Shown: one piece after another, positions 1 through 8,905 of the stretch
Layout of the letters: each line of letters starts with the position of its first letter
Position numbering within the stretch: position 1 is the stretch's first letter
Assembly: GCF_016653465.1 (NCBI RefSeq)
Contig: NZ_NHSQ01000065.1
Span: 1-64,000, forward strand
Source of the DNA: Thiocystis minor
GTDB lineage: Bacteria; Pseudomonadota; Gammaproteobacteria; Chromatiales; Chromatiaceae
DNA length: 64,000 nt
Reading direction: 5' to 3'
The notes under the pieces: generated by a model
What the model was told of the DNA's origin: nothing
What the model saw: only the letters and a program-made list of their open reading frames with translations
Database searches by the model: none
Made by a program: the position numbers and the translations under genes

Positions 1-562
1 CGGTTTTACTCTTCCACTATTGAATAACTTGGCACTACATTGCGATTTTCGGCCGGCGTGTACATAAAGATCAGATGGTTAGATGCCATCTGGGGGTGTT
101 TATCAATGGGGTTATGTTAAAGATGGGCTAGGCAAATCAGTTTACCTCGATCTCACCGGATCGTGCACGCCCCCGTTCCAGTCCAACCTTGGGACAGCCG
201 CCGGCTCGCCGCGCCCCCTGCCAGGTGCCCGAGTCCATTGGCAGGCGAAACTCCCGCGCGAGTGACAGGTTCCAGTGGAGCGTGTAGGCCAGAAAGATCG
301 CGAGCACGAGGAGGAACAACGGCGCATCGAGCTGGACCGGATCGAAGCGATTGGCCGCGAGGGTCAAGAGCCCGGTCGCCAGGCGGCGGGTCGGCTTGGC
401 TCTAACCGATCCGCGTCGATCCGCCCGGATGGCGGATCACCACCGACCAGGCGCATCATCTGACGGTGTCGTCGAGCGTCGCCGCGCTCGTTTGGCATGC
501 ATCCTTGACGAGCGCGGACCGCCAAACGCCGGCGGCGAGCACGCGATGAGAGACTGCCAGCC
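1..562. other. No confident gene; decayed left edge
   Basis: The first 130 bases are less GC-rich than what follows and hold no gene I recognise. From about 400 down to 137 on the minus strand, an open frame encodes one hydrophobic segment (about LDAPLFLLVLAIFLAYTLHW) followed by low-complexity Arg/Gly residues. It could be the broken end of an integral membrane protein such as a cation antiporter, but there is too little to name it. The following locus is also broken, so the region looks like a degenerating junction. Confidence 0.4.
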
Positions 563-1245
563 ATGGCCATCCCTACCTCCAGAACGACGGTTGCCGCCAC
601 CCTCCAGCTCGATCCCGAGCGCTGCAACGGCTGCGGGCGCTGCGTGGCCGTCTGCAAGGACAATGAACTCACTCTCGCGCAGGGGCGTGTGGCGCTCAGC
701 GGACATCCGGTCTTCGGCTGTATCGGTTGTGGCCATTGCATGGCGATCTGTCCCACGGGCGCGATCCGCATCCTGGGCCGGACCCTCTCGCCCGACGATC
801 TCTTCGACCTGCCGGAGCGCGCGGCGGCCACCCCCTATGAACCCCTGCACGCCCTGCTGCAGCGCCGCCGCAGCATTCGGGAGCGACTTCGTCCGGCCGA
901 TGTTGCACACCCTACATCGAGCAGAGGCGTCAGGGCGTGAACGCGGTGACCTACGACGCCCCCCTGGCGCTCTATTTCTACGGCTCCGCCTATTGCGATC
1001 CGGCGGATCCCATTGTGGCCGCGACCTACGCCATGCTCGCCGGTGAAGCCCTGGGGCTGGGAACCTGCATGCTCGGCGGTATCCACCCCTTGATCCAGCA
1101 GGGCCGCAAGGCGAAGGCCTTCCGCGAGGCCCACGGCATCCGCTCGGCGAGTCGCGAGGGCCTCTTCGTGATCTTCGGCTACCCGCGCTTGAGGTACCAC
1201 CAAGGGATTCGGCGGACCTTCGCCTCGATCGATTGGGCGCGGTGA
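563..1245 (+). pseudogene. Broken ferredoxin-nitroreductase fusion gene
   Basis: Two open pieces lie in different frames. Positions 563-940 encode a double 4Fe-4S ferredoxin (CNGCGRCVAVC, then CIGCGHCMAICP) and the beginning of a nitroreductase (LLQRRRSIR). Positions 937-1245 encode a nitroreductase C-terminal half (YDAPLALYFYG ... GLGTCMLGGI ... FVIFGYPRLRYHQGI). Intact members of this family are one polypeptide of roughly 260-290 residues with an FMN domain. Here the central part of the FMN domain is missing and the frame changes, consistent with an internal deletion near 890-940. The family reduces nitro compounds or quinones with ferredoxin electrons. This copy should be inactive unless the pieces are expressed separately, which I doubt. 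Confidence 0.75.
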
Positions 1246-1424
1246 CGGGCGGCCAGGCCTCGCGGCGCCCGGACGGCGTTTGGTCCGTTTCGCAGCGATC
1301 AGGGCATCGCAAGATCCTGCGGCGGTCACCGACGGTCTGTCATGGACGAGACCGAGCCTAGTCGAAACCTGATCAGAAGTGCGGTGGCTCCGCTTCCTCG
1401 AAATCAAACCACCGGTGTGCCGCC

Positions 1425-1973
1425 ATGACGCGATGTTCCCTCCTGACACTCTCGCTCTGGAGCGCCTTCACCGGCGCCGCTGGTTTTCCGCTGCCCTGCG
1501 CCGATGTCGCGCGAGGCGCCGAGGCCAAGCTGGCGTCCCACCGCGACTGCGCGGCCCTGAAGGGCGAGGATCTGATGCTGGCACCGACGCAGCTTCGACC
1601 GATGCGCTTCGAGATCCAAGGGCTTGCCGTTGTCTGGGTCGCTGGACAGTGGTACGACGTCCGGCCCACGGGCGAGTCGTTGCCCGTCGTGACCCTGGAT
1701 AACGGTCCGGATCCCTTCGCCGAGGGGCTGGTCCGCTCGCCACGTAAGGGCCGTATCGCCTATGTCGATGCCCAATTCCAAGAGGTCATCGCGTCCCGCG
1801 ATGACTGGGGCTGACCCTTCGCGCGGGGGAGGGCGCTGGTGTGTCGCGGCTGCCGCCCGATCCAGGACGGTGAGCACACCCGCCTGAGCGGTGGGCGCTG
1901 GGGCTGGATCGATCGTCAGGGTCGGGAAGTGGTGCCGGTGCGGCTCGACGAGGCGCGGGCGCGGCTTCGATGA
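1425..1973 (+). pseudogene. WG-repeat secreted protein interrupted by an in-frame stop
   Basis: A signal peptide (MTRCSLLTLSLWSAFTGAAG) starts a protein whose frame stops at TGA 1812-1814. The same frame stays open afterwards to 1973 and continues the family pattern (RALVCRGCRPI ... GGRWGWIDRQGREVVPV), the typical end of WG (KWG) beta-repeat proteins. The stop follows DDWG and precedes PF, where a Trp or similar residue would fit, so a single TGG to TGA change is a simple explanation. WG-repeat proteins are periplasmic or extracellular and of unknown function. A sequencing error could also explain the stop. Confidence 0.6.
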
Positions 1974-2278
1974 CTACCTTCCTCCACAGTCGCCTGATGC
2001 GCCGCGCTGTCACGGAGCGGGTCAACGCGGAACGAACTGCTTCCAAGCCACGGACACCGCGCATCGCGGCCTGCATGATCGCCCCCGCCCTGGATGGCGG
2101 GCGCGCGGACACCCAGACCAGGAGCGCGCCGCCATGACCGGCCCGTGAGCTGACTTCGCGCTCCGCGTGCTTGACCAGAACTCGGGGCCCCTTTAGCCTC
2201 GCGCTGGCGGTCTGCCGGAGCGGTTGGACCCGCCACGTCGCAACGACAGCGTCCGCGTGCTCAAGAGGCGTCCGACCC
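1974..2278. other. Intergenic, nothing recognised
   Basis: About 305 bases lie between the WG-repeat remnant and the HlyD gene. Both strands have short open frames, but they are Arg-rich with no recognisable motif and look like shadows of GC-rich non-coding DNA. It must contain the promoter of the exporter operon, but I could not identify it. Confidence 0.4.
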
Positions 2279-3229
2279 ATGTTCAGGCTCAGATTTCCAT
2301 TCGCCATCCTGGCAGCGGCCCTGATGACGGGCTGCTCGGAGACGGAGCGACCGCTCGCGCTCGGAACCCTGGAACGGGACCGCGTCGCACTCACCGCCAC
2401 CGTCGCGCAGTTGGTCGTCGACTTGCCGGTGGCCGAGGGCTCGCCGGTGACCAAAGGCACCCTCCTGGTCCAGCTCGCCGACGGTCAGCAGCGCGCGGAG
2501 GTCGAACGCGCCAAGGCGCAGGTCGCTCAGGCCGTGGCCCGCCTGGAGCAATTGCGCAATGGCCCGCGGAGTCAGGACATCGCGGCGGCCAAGGCGCAGG
2601 TGGCCGGGCGCGAGGCGGATCTGCGCGAGACCCAGATCACTGCCGAACGCAATCAGGAGCTGATCACCCGCAAGGCGGTCAGCCAAGCCGAGGTCGATCG
2701 GACCCAGGCGCTGCGCGATGCCGCCAGTGCGCGGCTGGACGAGGCCAAGGAGAACCTCAACGCATTGCTCGCGGGCACGCGCCCGGAAGAGATCGCCCAA
2801 GCCGAGGCCGAGCTGAGCGCGGCCCAGGCCGCGCTGGCTTATCAACAAGCCTTGCTGGCGGAGCTGCGCATCGTCGCGACCCGCGACGGGGTGCTCGACA
2901 GTCTGCCCTGGAATCTCGGCGAGCGCGTCACCGTCGGCAGCCCGGTGGCGATCCTGCTCGCCGGCCAGGCGCCCTATGCCCGGGTTTACGTCCCCGAGCC
3001 CTATCGGGTCAGGATCCACCAGGGCGATACGCTCAAGGTGCATGTCGATGGACTCGATCAAACCTTTGACGGCACCGTGCGCTGGATCAGCGCCGACCCG
3101 GCCTTCACCCCCTACTATGCCTTGAATGCCCGCGACCGCGCCCGGCTCATGTATCTGGCGCAGGTCGAGCTTCCGGACAGCGCGGCCAGTCTCCCGAACG
3201 GCGTGCCGGCACAGGTCGAGCTGCCGTGA
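2279..3229 (+). CDS. HlyD-family periplasmic adaptor of an ABC exporter (lipoprotein)
   Basis: A 316-residue membrane-fusion protein. The ATG at 2279 gives a lipoprotein signal (FPFAILAAALMTGCSE, lipobox Cys about residue 18), so the longer upstream start is unlikely. It is followed by a first lipoyl half (LVVDLPVAEGSPVTKGTLLVQL), a long alpha-helical hairpin rich in Ala, Gln and Glu (about 75-200), a second lipoyl half (ATRDGVLDSLPWNLGERVTVGSPVAIL) and a beta-barrel end. It resembles the YbhG/EmrA class that links an inner-membrane pump to a TolC channel. Its stop overlaps the GTG start of the ATPase gene, so the three genes form one operon. No TolC gene is adjacent. The substrate cannot be told. 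Confidence 0.85.
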   Translation: MFRLRFPFAILAAALMTGCSETERPLALGTLERDRVALTATVAQLVVDLPVAEGSPVTKGTLLVQLADGQQRAEVERAKAQVAQAVARLEQLRNGPRSQDIAAAKAQVAGREADLRETQITAERNQELITRKAVSQAEVDRTQALRDAASARLDEAKENLNALLAGTRPEEIAQAEAELSAAQAALAYQQALLAELRIVATRDGVLDSLPWNLGERVTVGSPVAILLAGQAPYARVYVPEPYRVRIHQGDTLKVHVDGLDQTFDGTVRWISADPAFTPYYALNARDRARLMYLAQVELPDSAASLPNGVPAQVELP

Positions 3230-4164
3230 CCGCGCCGGTCATCGAGGCCCAGGGTCTGACACGCCGGTTCGGCGACCTGACCGCCGTCGACGCACTGGAT
3301 CTGACCGTCGAGCCGCGCACCATCCATGGCTTTCTCGGCCCCAACGGCTGCGGCAAGACCACCACCCTGCGGATGCTGACCGGGCTGCTGACGCCTTCCG
3401 CCGGCACGGTGACGGTCCTCGGTCATTCGCTCCCGCGCGACGCCGAGCGGCTCAAGCGCCAGATTGGCTACATGACCCAGAAGTTCTCGCTCTACGACGA
3501 CCTCACCGTGGCCGAGAACCTCGGTTTCGTCGCCGAGATCTATGGCCTCGGGCAGCGCGTGGCACGCCAGCGGATTTCCGCCTTGCTCTCGACCTATGCG
3601 CTGGAGCCGATGCGCCATCGTCGCGCCGGACGCATGAGCGGCGGCCAGCGGCAACGCCTGGCGCTGGCTGCGGCGACCATCCATGAACCGGCTTTGCTGT
3701 TCCTTGATGAGCCGACCTCGGCCGTCGACCCCGAAAACCGTCGCGATTTCTGGGAACGGCTGTTCGACCTGGTCGACGCCGGGGCCAGCATCCTGGTCTC
3801 GACCCACTACATGGACGAGGCCGAACGCTGTCATCGGCTCGCGATCCTGGAGTCCGGGCACAAACGCGCCGATGGTTCGCCGACTGACCTGATGGCCGGC
3901 ATGGGAGCCCGAGTGGTCGAGATCGAGGCGCCCGACCTGCGCGCACTCAAGCAGGCGCTGTTGGCGCTGCCGGAGGTTATCTCGGCCGCGCAGCTCGGCA
4001 GCCGACTGCGCGTGCTGGTGGCGGAGCGCATCGCCGATCCGGTCGCCTGGCTGCGGTCGCAACCGCTGCAGCCGGCGCCCACGGCGTTGGCGCCGGCGCG
4101 TCCCAGCCTGGAAGACGTCTTCGTCACCAGTACCGGGATCCCGGTCGGGAGCCACCAACCATGA
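3226..4164 (+). CDS. ABC exporter ATP-binding protein
   Basis: A 312-residue ATPase with all ABC motifs: Walker A GPNGCGKTT (about residue 38), Q-loop in YMTQKFSLYDDLT, signature MSGGQRQRLALA, Walker B LLFLDEPTSAVD, and the H-loop in LVSTHYMDEAERC. It belongs to the CcmA/YbhF type that drives drug or lipid-like export with an ABC-2 permease. The start is GTG 3226, overlapping the stop of the adaptor gene by four bases. The 3' end overlaps the permease ATG by four bases (4161-4164), which indicates translational coupling. It has a single nucleotide-binding domain, unlike E. coli YbhF, which has two. Confidence 0.92.
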   Translation: MTAPVIEAQGLTRRFGDLTAVDALDLTVEPRTIHGFLGPNGCGKTTTLRMLTGLLTPSAGTVTVLGHSLPRDAERLKRQIGYMTQKFSLYDDLTVAENLGFVAEIYGLGQRVARQRISALLSTYALEPMRHRRAGRMSGGQRQRLALAAATIHEPALLFLDEPTSAVDPENRRDFWERLFDLVDAGASILVSTHYMDEAERCHRLAILESGHKRADGSPTDLMAGMGARVVEIEAPDLRALKQALLALPEVISAAQLGSRLRVLVAERIADPVAWLRSQPLQPAPTALAPARPSLEDVFVTSTGIPVGSHQP

Positions 4165-5324
4165 GCGCCCTGCTGTCATCGGCCCGGCGCATCCTCGCGA
4201 TCCTGTCCAAGGAGCTAACCCAACTACGGCGCGATCGCACCACCCTGGGCATGGTGATCATGATTCCGCTGATTCAGCTGATGCTGTTCGGCTATGCCAT
4301 CAACACCAATGTGCGCGATATCCCCGCCGCGCTGGTGGATCAGGCCAACACCGGCCTCAGCCGGATGCTGACGCAAGCGGTCGAGGCGACCCAGGTGGTG
4401 CGCTTCACCGAGCGCACGGTCGACCTCGGCGCGGCGCGGGATGCGATCGTCACGGGTCGAGTGCGCGCCGCCTTCATCATCCCGCCGGATCTCAGTCAAC
4501 GCGTCGCCCGTAGCGGCAGCGTCGGCGCCGGGTTGGCGACCCCGCCCGCGACCGACGAGCAGACCAGCCGCCCGGTGGCGCAGTGGATCGTCGACGGCTC
4601 GGACACCGTGATCGCCGGCGCCATCAAGGGTCTTGGCGCGATGCCGCTCACCGAGCTGCTGCGCCGCCCCGCCAACCGCACGACGCCGACCTTCGCCGTG
4701 GCACTCTTCTTCAACCCCGAGCAGCGCACCGCGATCAACATCGTGCCCGGCTTGGTCGCCGTGATCCTGACCATGACCATGGTGATGTTCACCTCGGCGG
4801 CGATCGTGCGCGAGCGCGAGCGCGGCAACCTGGAGATGCTGATCAACACGCCGGTGCGCCCGCTGGAGCTGATGCTCGGCAAGATCGTGCCGTACATCGG
4901 CATCGGTCTGGTGCAGACCACGATCATCCTGCTGCTCGGTCACCTGATCTTCGGCGTGCCGCTGCAGGGCTCGCTCCTGGCGCTGGCGGCCGCGACGCTC
5001 GCCTTCATCGGCGCCAGTCTCGCCCTCGGGCTGGTGCTGTCGACCATCGCCAGCAATCAGCTGCAGGCGATGCAGATGACCGTCTTCATCCTGTTGCCGT
5101 CGATCCTGCTGTCGGGGTTCATGTTCCCTTACGAAGGCATACCGGTACCGGCCCAATATCTCTCCGAGGTGCTGCCGGCGACCCACTTCATGCGCGCGAT
5201 CCGTGCCGTGATGCTGCGCGATGCCGGTCTGACCCAGGTCGCCGGGGATACCTTTTGGCTGCTTGGGTTCATGGTGGTCGGGCTGCTCATCGCCGCGCAG
5301 CGCTTCAAGAAGCGGCTGGATTGA
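4161..5324 (+). CDS. ABC-2 type permease
   Basis: A 387-residue integral membrane protein of the ABC-2/YbhS-YbhR type. One transmembrane helix lies near the N-terminus (about 28-48). A large external loop of about 125 residues follows (VRDIPAALVDQAN ... PTFAVALFFNPEQRTAINIVPGL), then five hydrophobic segments in the C-terminal half. The conserved signature RERERGNLEMLINTPVRPLELMLGKI is present. It is the last gene of the adaptor-ATPase-permease operon. E. coli ybhFSR has two permeases. Here there is one, so the pump is presumably a homodimer. Substrate unknown. Confidence 0.9.
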   Translation: MSALLSSARRILAILSKELTQLRRDRTTLGMVIMIPLIQLMLFGYAINTNVRDIPAALVDQANTGLSRMLTQAVEATQVVRFTERTVDLGAARDAIVTGRVRAAFIIPPDLSQRVARSGSVGAGLATPPATDEQTSRPVAQWIVDGSDTVIAGAIKGLGAMPLTELLRRPANRTTPTFAVALFFNPEQRTAINIVPGLVAVILTMTMVMFTSAAIVRERERGNLEMLINTPVRPLELMLGKIVPYIGIGLVQTTIILLLGHLIFGVPLQGSLLALAAATLAFIGASLALGLVLSTIASNQLQAMQMTVFILLPSILLSGFMFPYEGIPVPAQYLSEVLPATHFMRAIRAVMLRDAGLTQVAGDTFWLLGFMVVGLLIAAQRFKKRLD

Positions 5325-5589
5325 GAGGTTGGCGACAGCGGGATCCGAGTTCGATGACGGAGGCGGGACATGTCGGCGCGAGGCTTCGGCCGAGCGATGG
5401 TCGATCGGGTCCGACAGCGCCGCCATCGCGCCGATTGCGGACGCCGTTCTTGTGACTTCAGGCGATCAGTCTCACCAGCAACCCAAGTCAGAGTCCGTTC
5501 GGCGCTCTGAATCGCGATGTCCTCGTCGGCCGGGGACATGCGCGCGGCTCTGTGACGCAGTCGCTGTCTGGGGGCGTGGCGAGCGGGCA

Positions 5590-5850
5590 AATCCTTCACC
5601 GCCCGCGACCGAGTGGACCAGCGCCACCTGGCCGGGCGCGAGCGCACCGAGGTGGATCAAGCCGTACCAGGCGGTCAGCGCCTTGCCCGCCGTGAGCCAA
5701 TCGGGCCACAGCCACCGGATCGGCTCGATCACGATGCGCGCGGCGTTGATGAACGTGACATCTCCCAACGCGTCGACGGGTGCCGTGTTCCAGGCGGCGG
5801 GTCGCGCGGAATTGGGCGGCATGCCCTCACCGATGGCGACCGGCTCAGCC
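5590..5850 (-). pseudogene. Fragment of an MDR (quinone oxidoreductase-like) dehydrogenase
   Basis: The minus strand encodes ALTAWYGLIHLGALAPGQ followed by VALVHSVAGGEG. This matches the segment before and including the nucleotide-binding Gly motif of zinc-independent medium-chain dehydrogenases (typically TAYYAL..LRPGE.VLVHSAAGGVG). The expected catalytic N-terminal domain and the remainder of the Rossmann fold are not readable on either side. It is therefore a remnant. The upstream residues (INAARIVIEPIRWLWPDWL) may belong to a different broken gene. Confidence 0.4.
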
Positions 5851-5934
5851 TCTCGACACGCAGCATCCTGGTTCCGATCACGCCGCCCGCGCGCGAACCC
5901 ATCCTGCAGCGTTCGTCGCTCGGCGGCGACGTTG

Positions 5935-6141
5935 ATCGGGACCACCATCTGGCGCGAACCGGCGCAAACGGTGCGGGTGAGAAGGGTGGTACTTCGTGTT
6001 GCAGCCGATCGGCAGGCGGACATGGCGTACCGGATTGTTGCCGTTGCGATCGGCCTGGAGGTGTCCGGCCTCCGCCAGCGCTTGGTGCAGGCGCTGCGCG
6101 CTGGCCAAGTCCTCCAAAGGCTCACACTTGTCAGGCCCCAT
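5935..6141 (-). pseudogene. Fragment resembling a plasmid/phage primase (RepB-like)
   Basis: The minus strand reads MGPDKCEPLEDLASAQRLHQ, then ALAEAGHLQADRNGNNPVRH, then VRLPIGCNTKY. Replication primases with a RepB-like or archaeo-eukaryotic fold carry a similar region: a short helix, then NPVRxxRLPxGxNxK. Downstream residues turn into low-complexity sequence. I read this as a decayed piece of a plasmid or phage replication gene, which would point to past mobile DNA here. The match is a motif resemblance only. Confidence 0.35.
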
Positions 6142-6426
6142 GAGACTGGCTCCTGCTCACCCGGCCCAGCGAGCGTCGGACCGAGTCAGGGTGGATGGTT
6201 GAAGGTGCCCGAGCGTTGCCGTGACCGCGCTCGCTGGGGGCCGCGGTTCGGTGCGGAACGGCCGCGAGCGGCGTGAGGGTCACCTTGGGAGGCCAAGGTG
6301 CGGCGCCTGACGGAAAAGCCAGGCCAGCGCCCGGTCGCTGACCACGGATCAACCATCGTTGATGCGCCGCTATCAGGCGCGACTGGCACGGCTGGCTCGA
6401 TGAAGCGACGGGATTATGCCATCGGC

Positions 6427-8718
6427 TCAGAAATCGACCGAGACTCGCGCCCACAGCACCCGGCCCGGCTCGTTCACCTGGACCGCGCCGGGATTGAAGG
6501 GATCGAGATTGGCGCGGTTCACATGATCGGCATAGGCGCGGTCGAAGAGGTTGTCGATCCCGAGCCTGAGACGCCCGTGCTGGCCGAGGCTGGCCTCGCC
6601 ATAGAGATCGAGCGTCCACCAGCCGGGCGTCTCGCCGACATCCAGACCGCTGCCGATCAGTGGGTCGTCATCGACACGGTGCTGGGTGTCTGACCAGTTC
6701 AGCCGCGCGCCGCCCGACCAGGATTCCCGTCGGTGCTCCAGGCTCAGGTGTCCGTTCAAGGGCGGAATCTGGGCGATGGCGCGCCCGTCGGTCCGGTTTT
6801 GGGCAGACACATAAGCAAGCGATGCACCGGCTTCCCAGTGGGCGCCCAGCCGGATCTCTCCGGTCCATTCGCCGCCGGCCAACTCGGCCTCGACATTACG
6901 GTAGATGCTGGCGTTGTCGCTCAGCAGGATGCCGGATTGTCCATGGGCGCGGTCGCGCAGGATGTAATCGCTGACCCGGTCATAAAAGACCTCCAGACCG
7001 GTGCGCCAGGTCGTGGCGGTTCGGGTCAGCGTGAGGTCGATCTGATGATGGCGTTCGGGCCGGATGCCGGGATTGCCAATCCAGCGCGCGGATGCCGGAT
7101 TGCCGTTGGACGCCACATAAGCTTCGGTGGCGTCGGCGGTGCGGACGCTGCGGCTCAGGCCCGCCGTGAGTTCGAGCCCTGGACGCAGGTCGCGGGCGTA
7201 GCGCAGAAAGCCGCCCAGGTTGTGCTCGGCGCGGTCCTCGGCGGCGCGGCCATAGTAGGCGGCATAGAGCTGACTGGGCGACAACACCCAGGCGGGTCCG
7301 ACCGGGGCGGCGTTCGCCCGTGACCGCGAGAGACTGGCCCGCACCCGGTCATAGCGCAGCCCGGCGGTGAGTCGCGCAACCTCGCTCAACGGATGCTCCG
7401 CCTCGGCGAACAGGCCCAGAGCGTCCTGCTCGACATCCGGCCACAGGAACGACTGAGGCACGTCGACGGAGGTCGAACGGAAATTCCAGTAGCGGGTCGC
7501 GTCGCGCGCGACCTTGAGTGAATCGACGCCGAGCGTCCAGTCGGTCGCGCCGCTGGTCAGGTCCGCGACCACGCGCCCGCCGGTCGTGTCGGATTCGGTC
7601 GGCACGCGCATCCGGAAAGGACTGGTCTGGGTGCGCAGCGAGTAATTGTCCATCAGATGATCGACGTTGACGCTGTAGAACGCGGCGTGCAGCGCGTGCA
7701 GCGGACCCAGCACGACGTCCTGGTCGAATGTCAGCCGCCATTGGTCGCTGTCGCTGTAGGGAGAGTCCATCGCCGAGCCGGCGAAGAGGACGTCCCAGTT
7801 GTGCGTGCGGTCGTACTTGAGTTCGAGCCGCGTGCCGTCGTTCGGGGTCAAGCCGAGCGTGACGCCGGCTGCGTCGCTGTTGAAGGCACTGCGCACCTCG
7901 TCGCCGTTGCCGTCCCGGTAATTGTCAGCGCTGCGCGACTGTCCGGTGACGCGCGCGAAGCCGAGCGGATTGCCGAATGCGATGTCAGCGCCAGCGGATT
8001 GGGCTTCCGAGTTGCTGGTCAAGCCGCCGTTCAGTCGGACGCGCGGCGCCTCGCCCGCGCTGAAACGCGGGGTTTCGCGCTCGAACAGAATCGTCCCGCC
8101 GCTGCCGCCCCCGCCGTAGCGCACGGTCTGAGCGCTCTTGATCAGGGTCAGGCGGTCGAAGGCGTCCAGGTCGAGCAGCGTGGTCGGCGGGTCCATGCGG
8201 TTCGGGCAACCGCCGAAGGCATAGGCACCATCGATCAGGACATTGAGCTGGTTCTGACTCTGGCCGCGCACGATGGGGTCGATGCCATGACCGCCCATGC
8301 GCGCGCCGGACACGCCCGGCAAATGGCGCAGCAGATCGCCGCCATCGGCCGGCAGCCCGACCGGCAGACCCTGGATCGGGGACGAGAAGGTCGCGGGCGG
8401 AAGAAGCGTGGATCTGGTTCCGGTCACGACCACCTCGGGCAGAACGGACTCGGCCAAAGGATCCGCTGGCGGATCCATGGATTCCCCGGCCGCTGCGGTC
8501 ATCGCCATGGTGCTGAGGAGGCACATCCAGCCGAGACTGACATGAGGACGGCGTAAGGGGCTTAGGAACGGAGCATAAAGAACCGATCCGCTTTGGCGCG
8601 TCGTTTCACCCTCGCCCCAACCCCTCTCCCCGCTGGGGAGATGGGCTAAAGGGCAGGCTGTTTCAGTTGCGTTTGCACCAAGAGCCAAGTAATCAAACGA
8701 AAAGGTGGACTGCGACAT
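6427..8718 (-). CDS. TonB-dependent outer membrane receptor, copper-receptor (OprC/NosA) type
   Basis: A 763-residue receptor. A TonB-box-like stretch (LPEVVVTGTRS, about residues 91-101) is followed by the plug (GDLLRHLPGVSGARMGGHGI, then DPIVRGQSQNQLNVLIDG). The Cys/Met-containing GGCPNRMDPPTTLL is characteristic of copper receptors. A long beta-barrel ends in WARVSVDF with the terminal Phe. ATG 8718 has a good ribosome site (AAAGAGG). However, the first 64 residues do not look like a signal peptide. A signal-like stretch (LSPLRRPHVSLGWMCLLSTM) comes only at about 52-71, and the alternative ATG at 8526 has no clear ribosome site. Residues about 27-45 are encoded by repeat-like DNA. Substrate assignment to copper is by family motif. 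Confidence 0.85.
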   Translation of the reverse strand: MSQSTFSFDYLALGANATETACPLAHLPSGERGWGEGETTRQSGSVLYAPFLSPLRRPHVSLGWMCLLSTMAMTAAAGESMDPPADPLAESVLPEVVVTGTRSTLLPPATFSSPIQGLPVGLPADGGDLLRHLPGVSGARMGGHGIDPIVRGQSQNQLNVLIDGAYAFGGCPNRMDPPTTLLDLDAFDRLTLIKSAQTVRYGGGGSGGTILFERETPRFSAGEAPRVRLNGGLTSNSEAQSAGADIAFGNPLGFARVTGQSRSADNYRDGNGDEVRSAFNSDAAGVTLGLTPNDGTRLELKYDRTHNWDVLFAGSAMDSPYSDSDQWRLTFDQDVVLGPLHALHAAFYSVNVDHLMDNYSLRTQTSPFRMRVPTESDTTGGRVVADLTSGATDWTLGVDSLKVARDATRYWNFRSTSVDVPQSFLWPDVEQDALGLFAEAEHPLSEVARLTAGLRYDRVRASLSRSRANAAPVGPAWVLSPSQLYAAYYGRAAEDRAEHNLGGFLRYARDLRPGLELTAGLSRSVRTADATEAYVASNGNPASARWIGNPGIRPERHHQIDLTLTRTATTWRTGLEVFYDRVSDYILRDRAHGQSGILLSDNASIYRNVEAELAGGEWTGEIRLGAHWEAGASLAYVSAQNRTDGRAIAQIPPLNGHLSLEHRRESWSGGARLNWSDTQHRVDDDPLIGSGLDVGETPGWWTLDLYGEASLGQHGRLRLGIDNLFDRAYADHVNRANLDPFNPGAVQVNEPGRVLWARVSVDF

Positions 8719-8829
8719 ACGGGATGCCTCTTTGGATACAACATCGAGGATTCGGCGGCAAGGATACCCGATCTTGATCGCCGCTACGTCGACCGACCTT
8801 GATCGTCGTTTCGGCCATCGCCGTCACAC

Positions 8830-8876
8830 GGGGGGCGGGCGTCCCGCCCGCTAGTCGGGCGAGACGCCCGTCCCCC
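8830..8876. terminator. Long hairpin between the response regulator and receptor promoter
   Basis: A 21-bp stem with two mismatches (8830-8850 with 8856-8876) encloses the loop CTAGT. Both arms have the form GGGGG.CGGGCGTC.CGCCCG. It lies 30 bases beyond the end of the minus-strand response regulator gene, so it may end that transcript. No T-run follows, and this GC-rich palindrome may instead be a dispersed REP-type element. Confidence 0.5.
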
Positions 8877-8905
8877 AGCCAACAGGTCGACGATTCTGTC
8901 AAGGC

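Larger units (their letters stand above)
5325..6426. other. 1.1-kb region of gene fragments
   Basis: No intact gene was found between the exporter operon and the TonB receptor. At least two minus-strand fragments can be read and are listed separately. The rest (5325-5590 and 6145-6426) has only Arg/Pro/Ser-rich shadow frames. The mix of unrelated scraps suggests repeated insertion and deletion at this site. Confidence 0.5.

Noticed and set aside
29-46. TGGCACTACATTGCG as a second sigma-54 promoter
   Set aside because: Only nine bases separate the GG and GC elements; the spacing must be ten, and no activated gene follows.
351-1312. Long minus-strand and plus-strand frames over the nitroreductase remnant
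   Set aside because: They are Arg/Ser/Pro-rich without domain signal and overlap the recognisable ferredoxin/nitroreductase codons; GC-rich shadows.
5325-6426. A complete dehydrogenase or primase gene
   Set aside because: Only short segments of each family are readable, with no open frame of adequate length.
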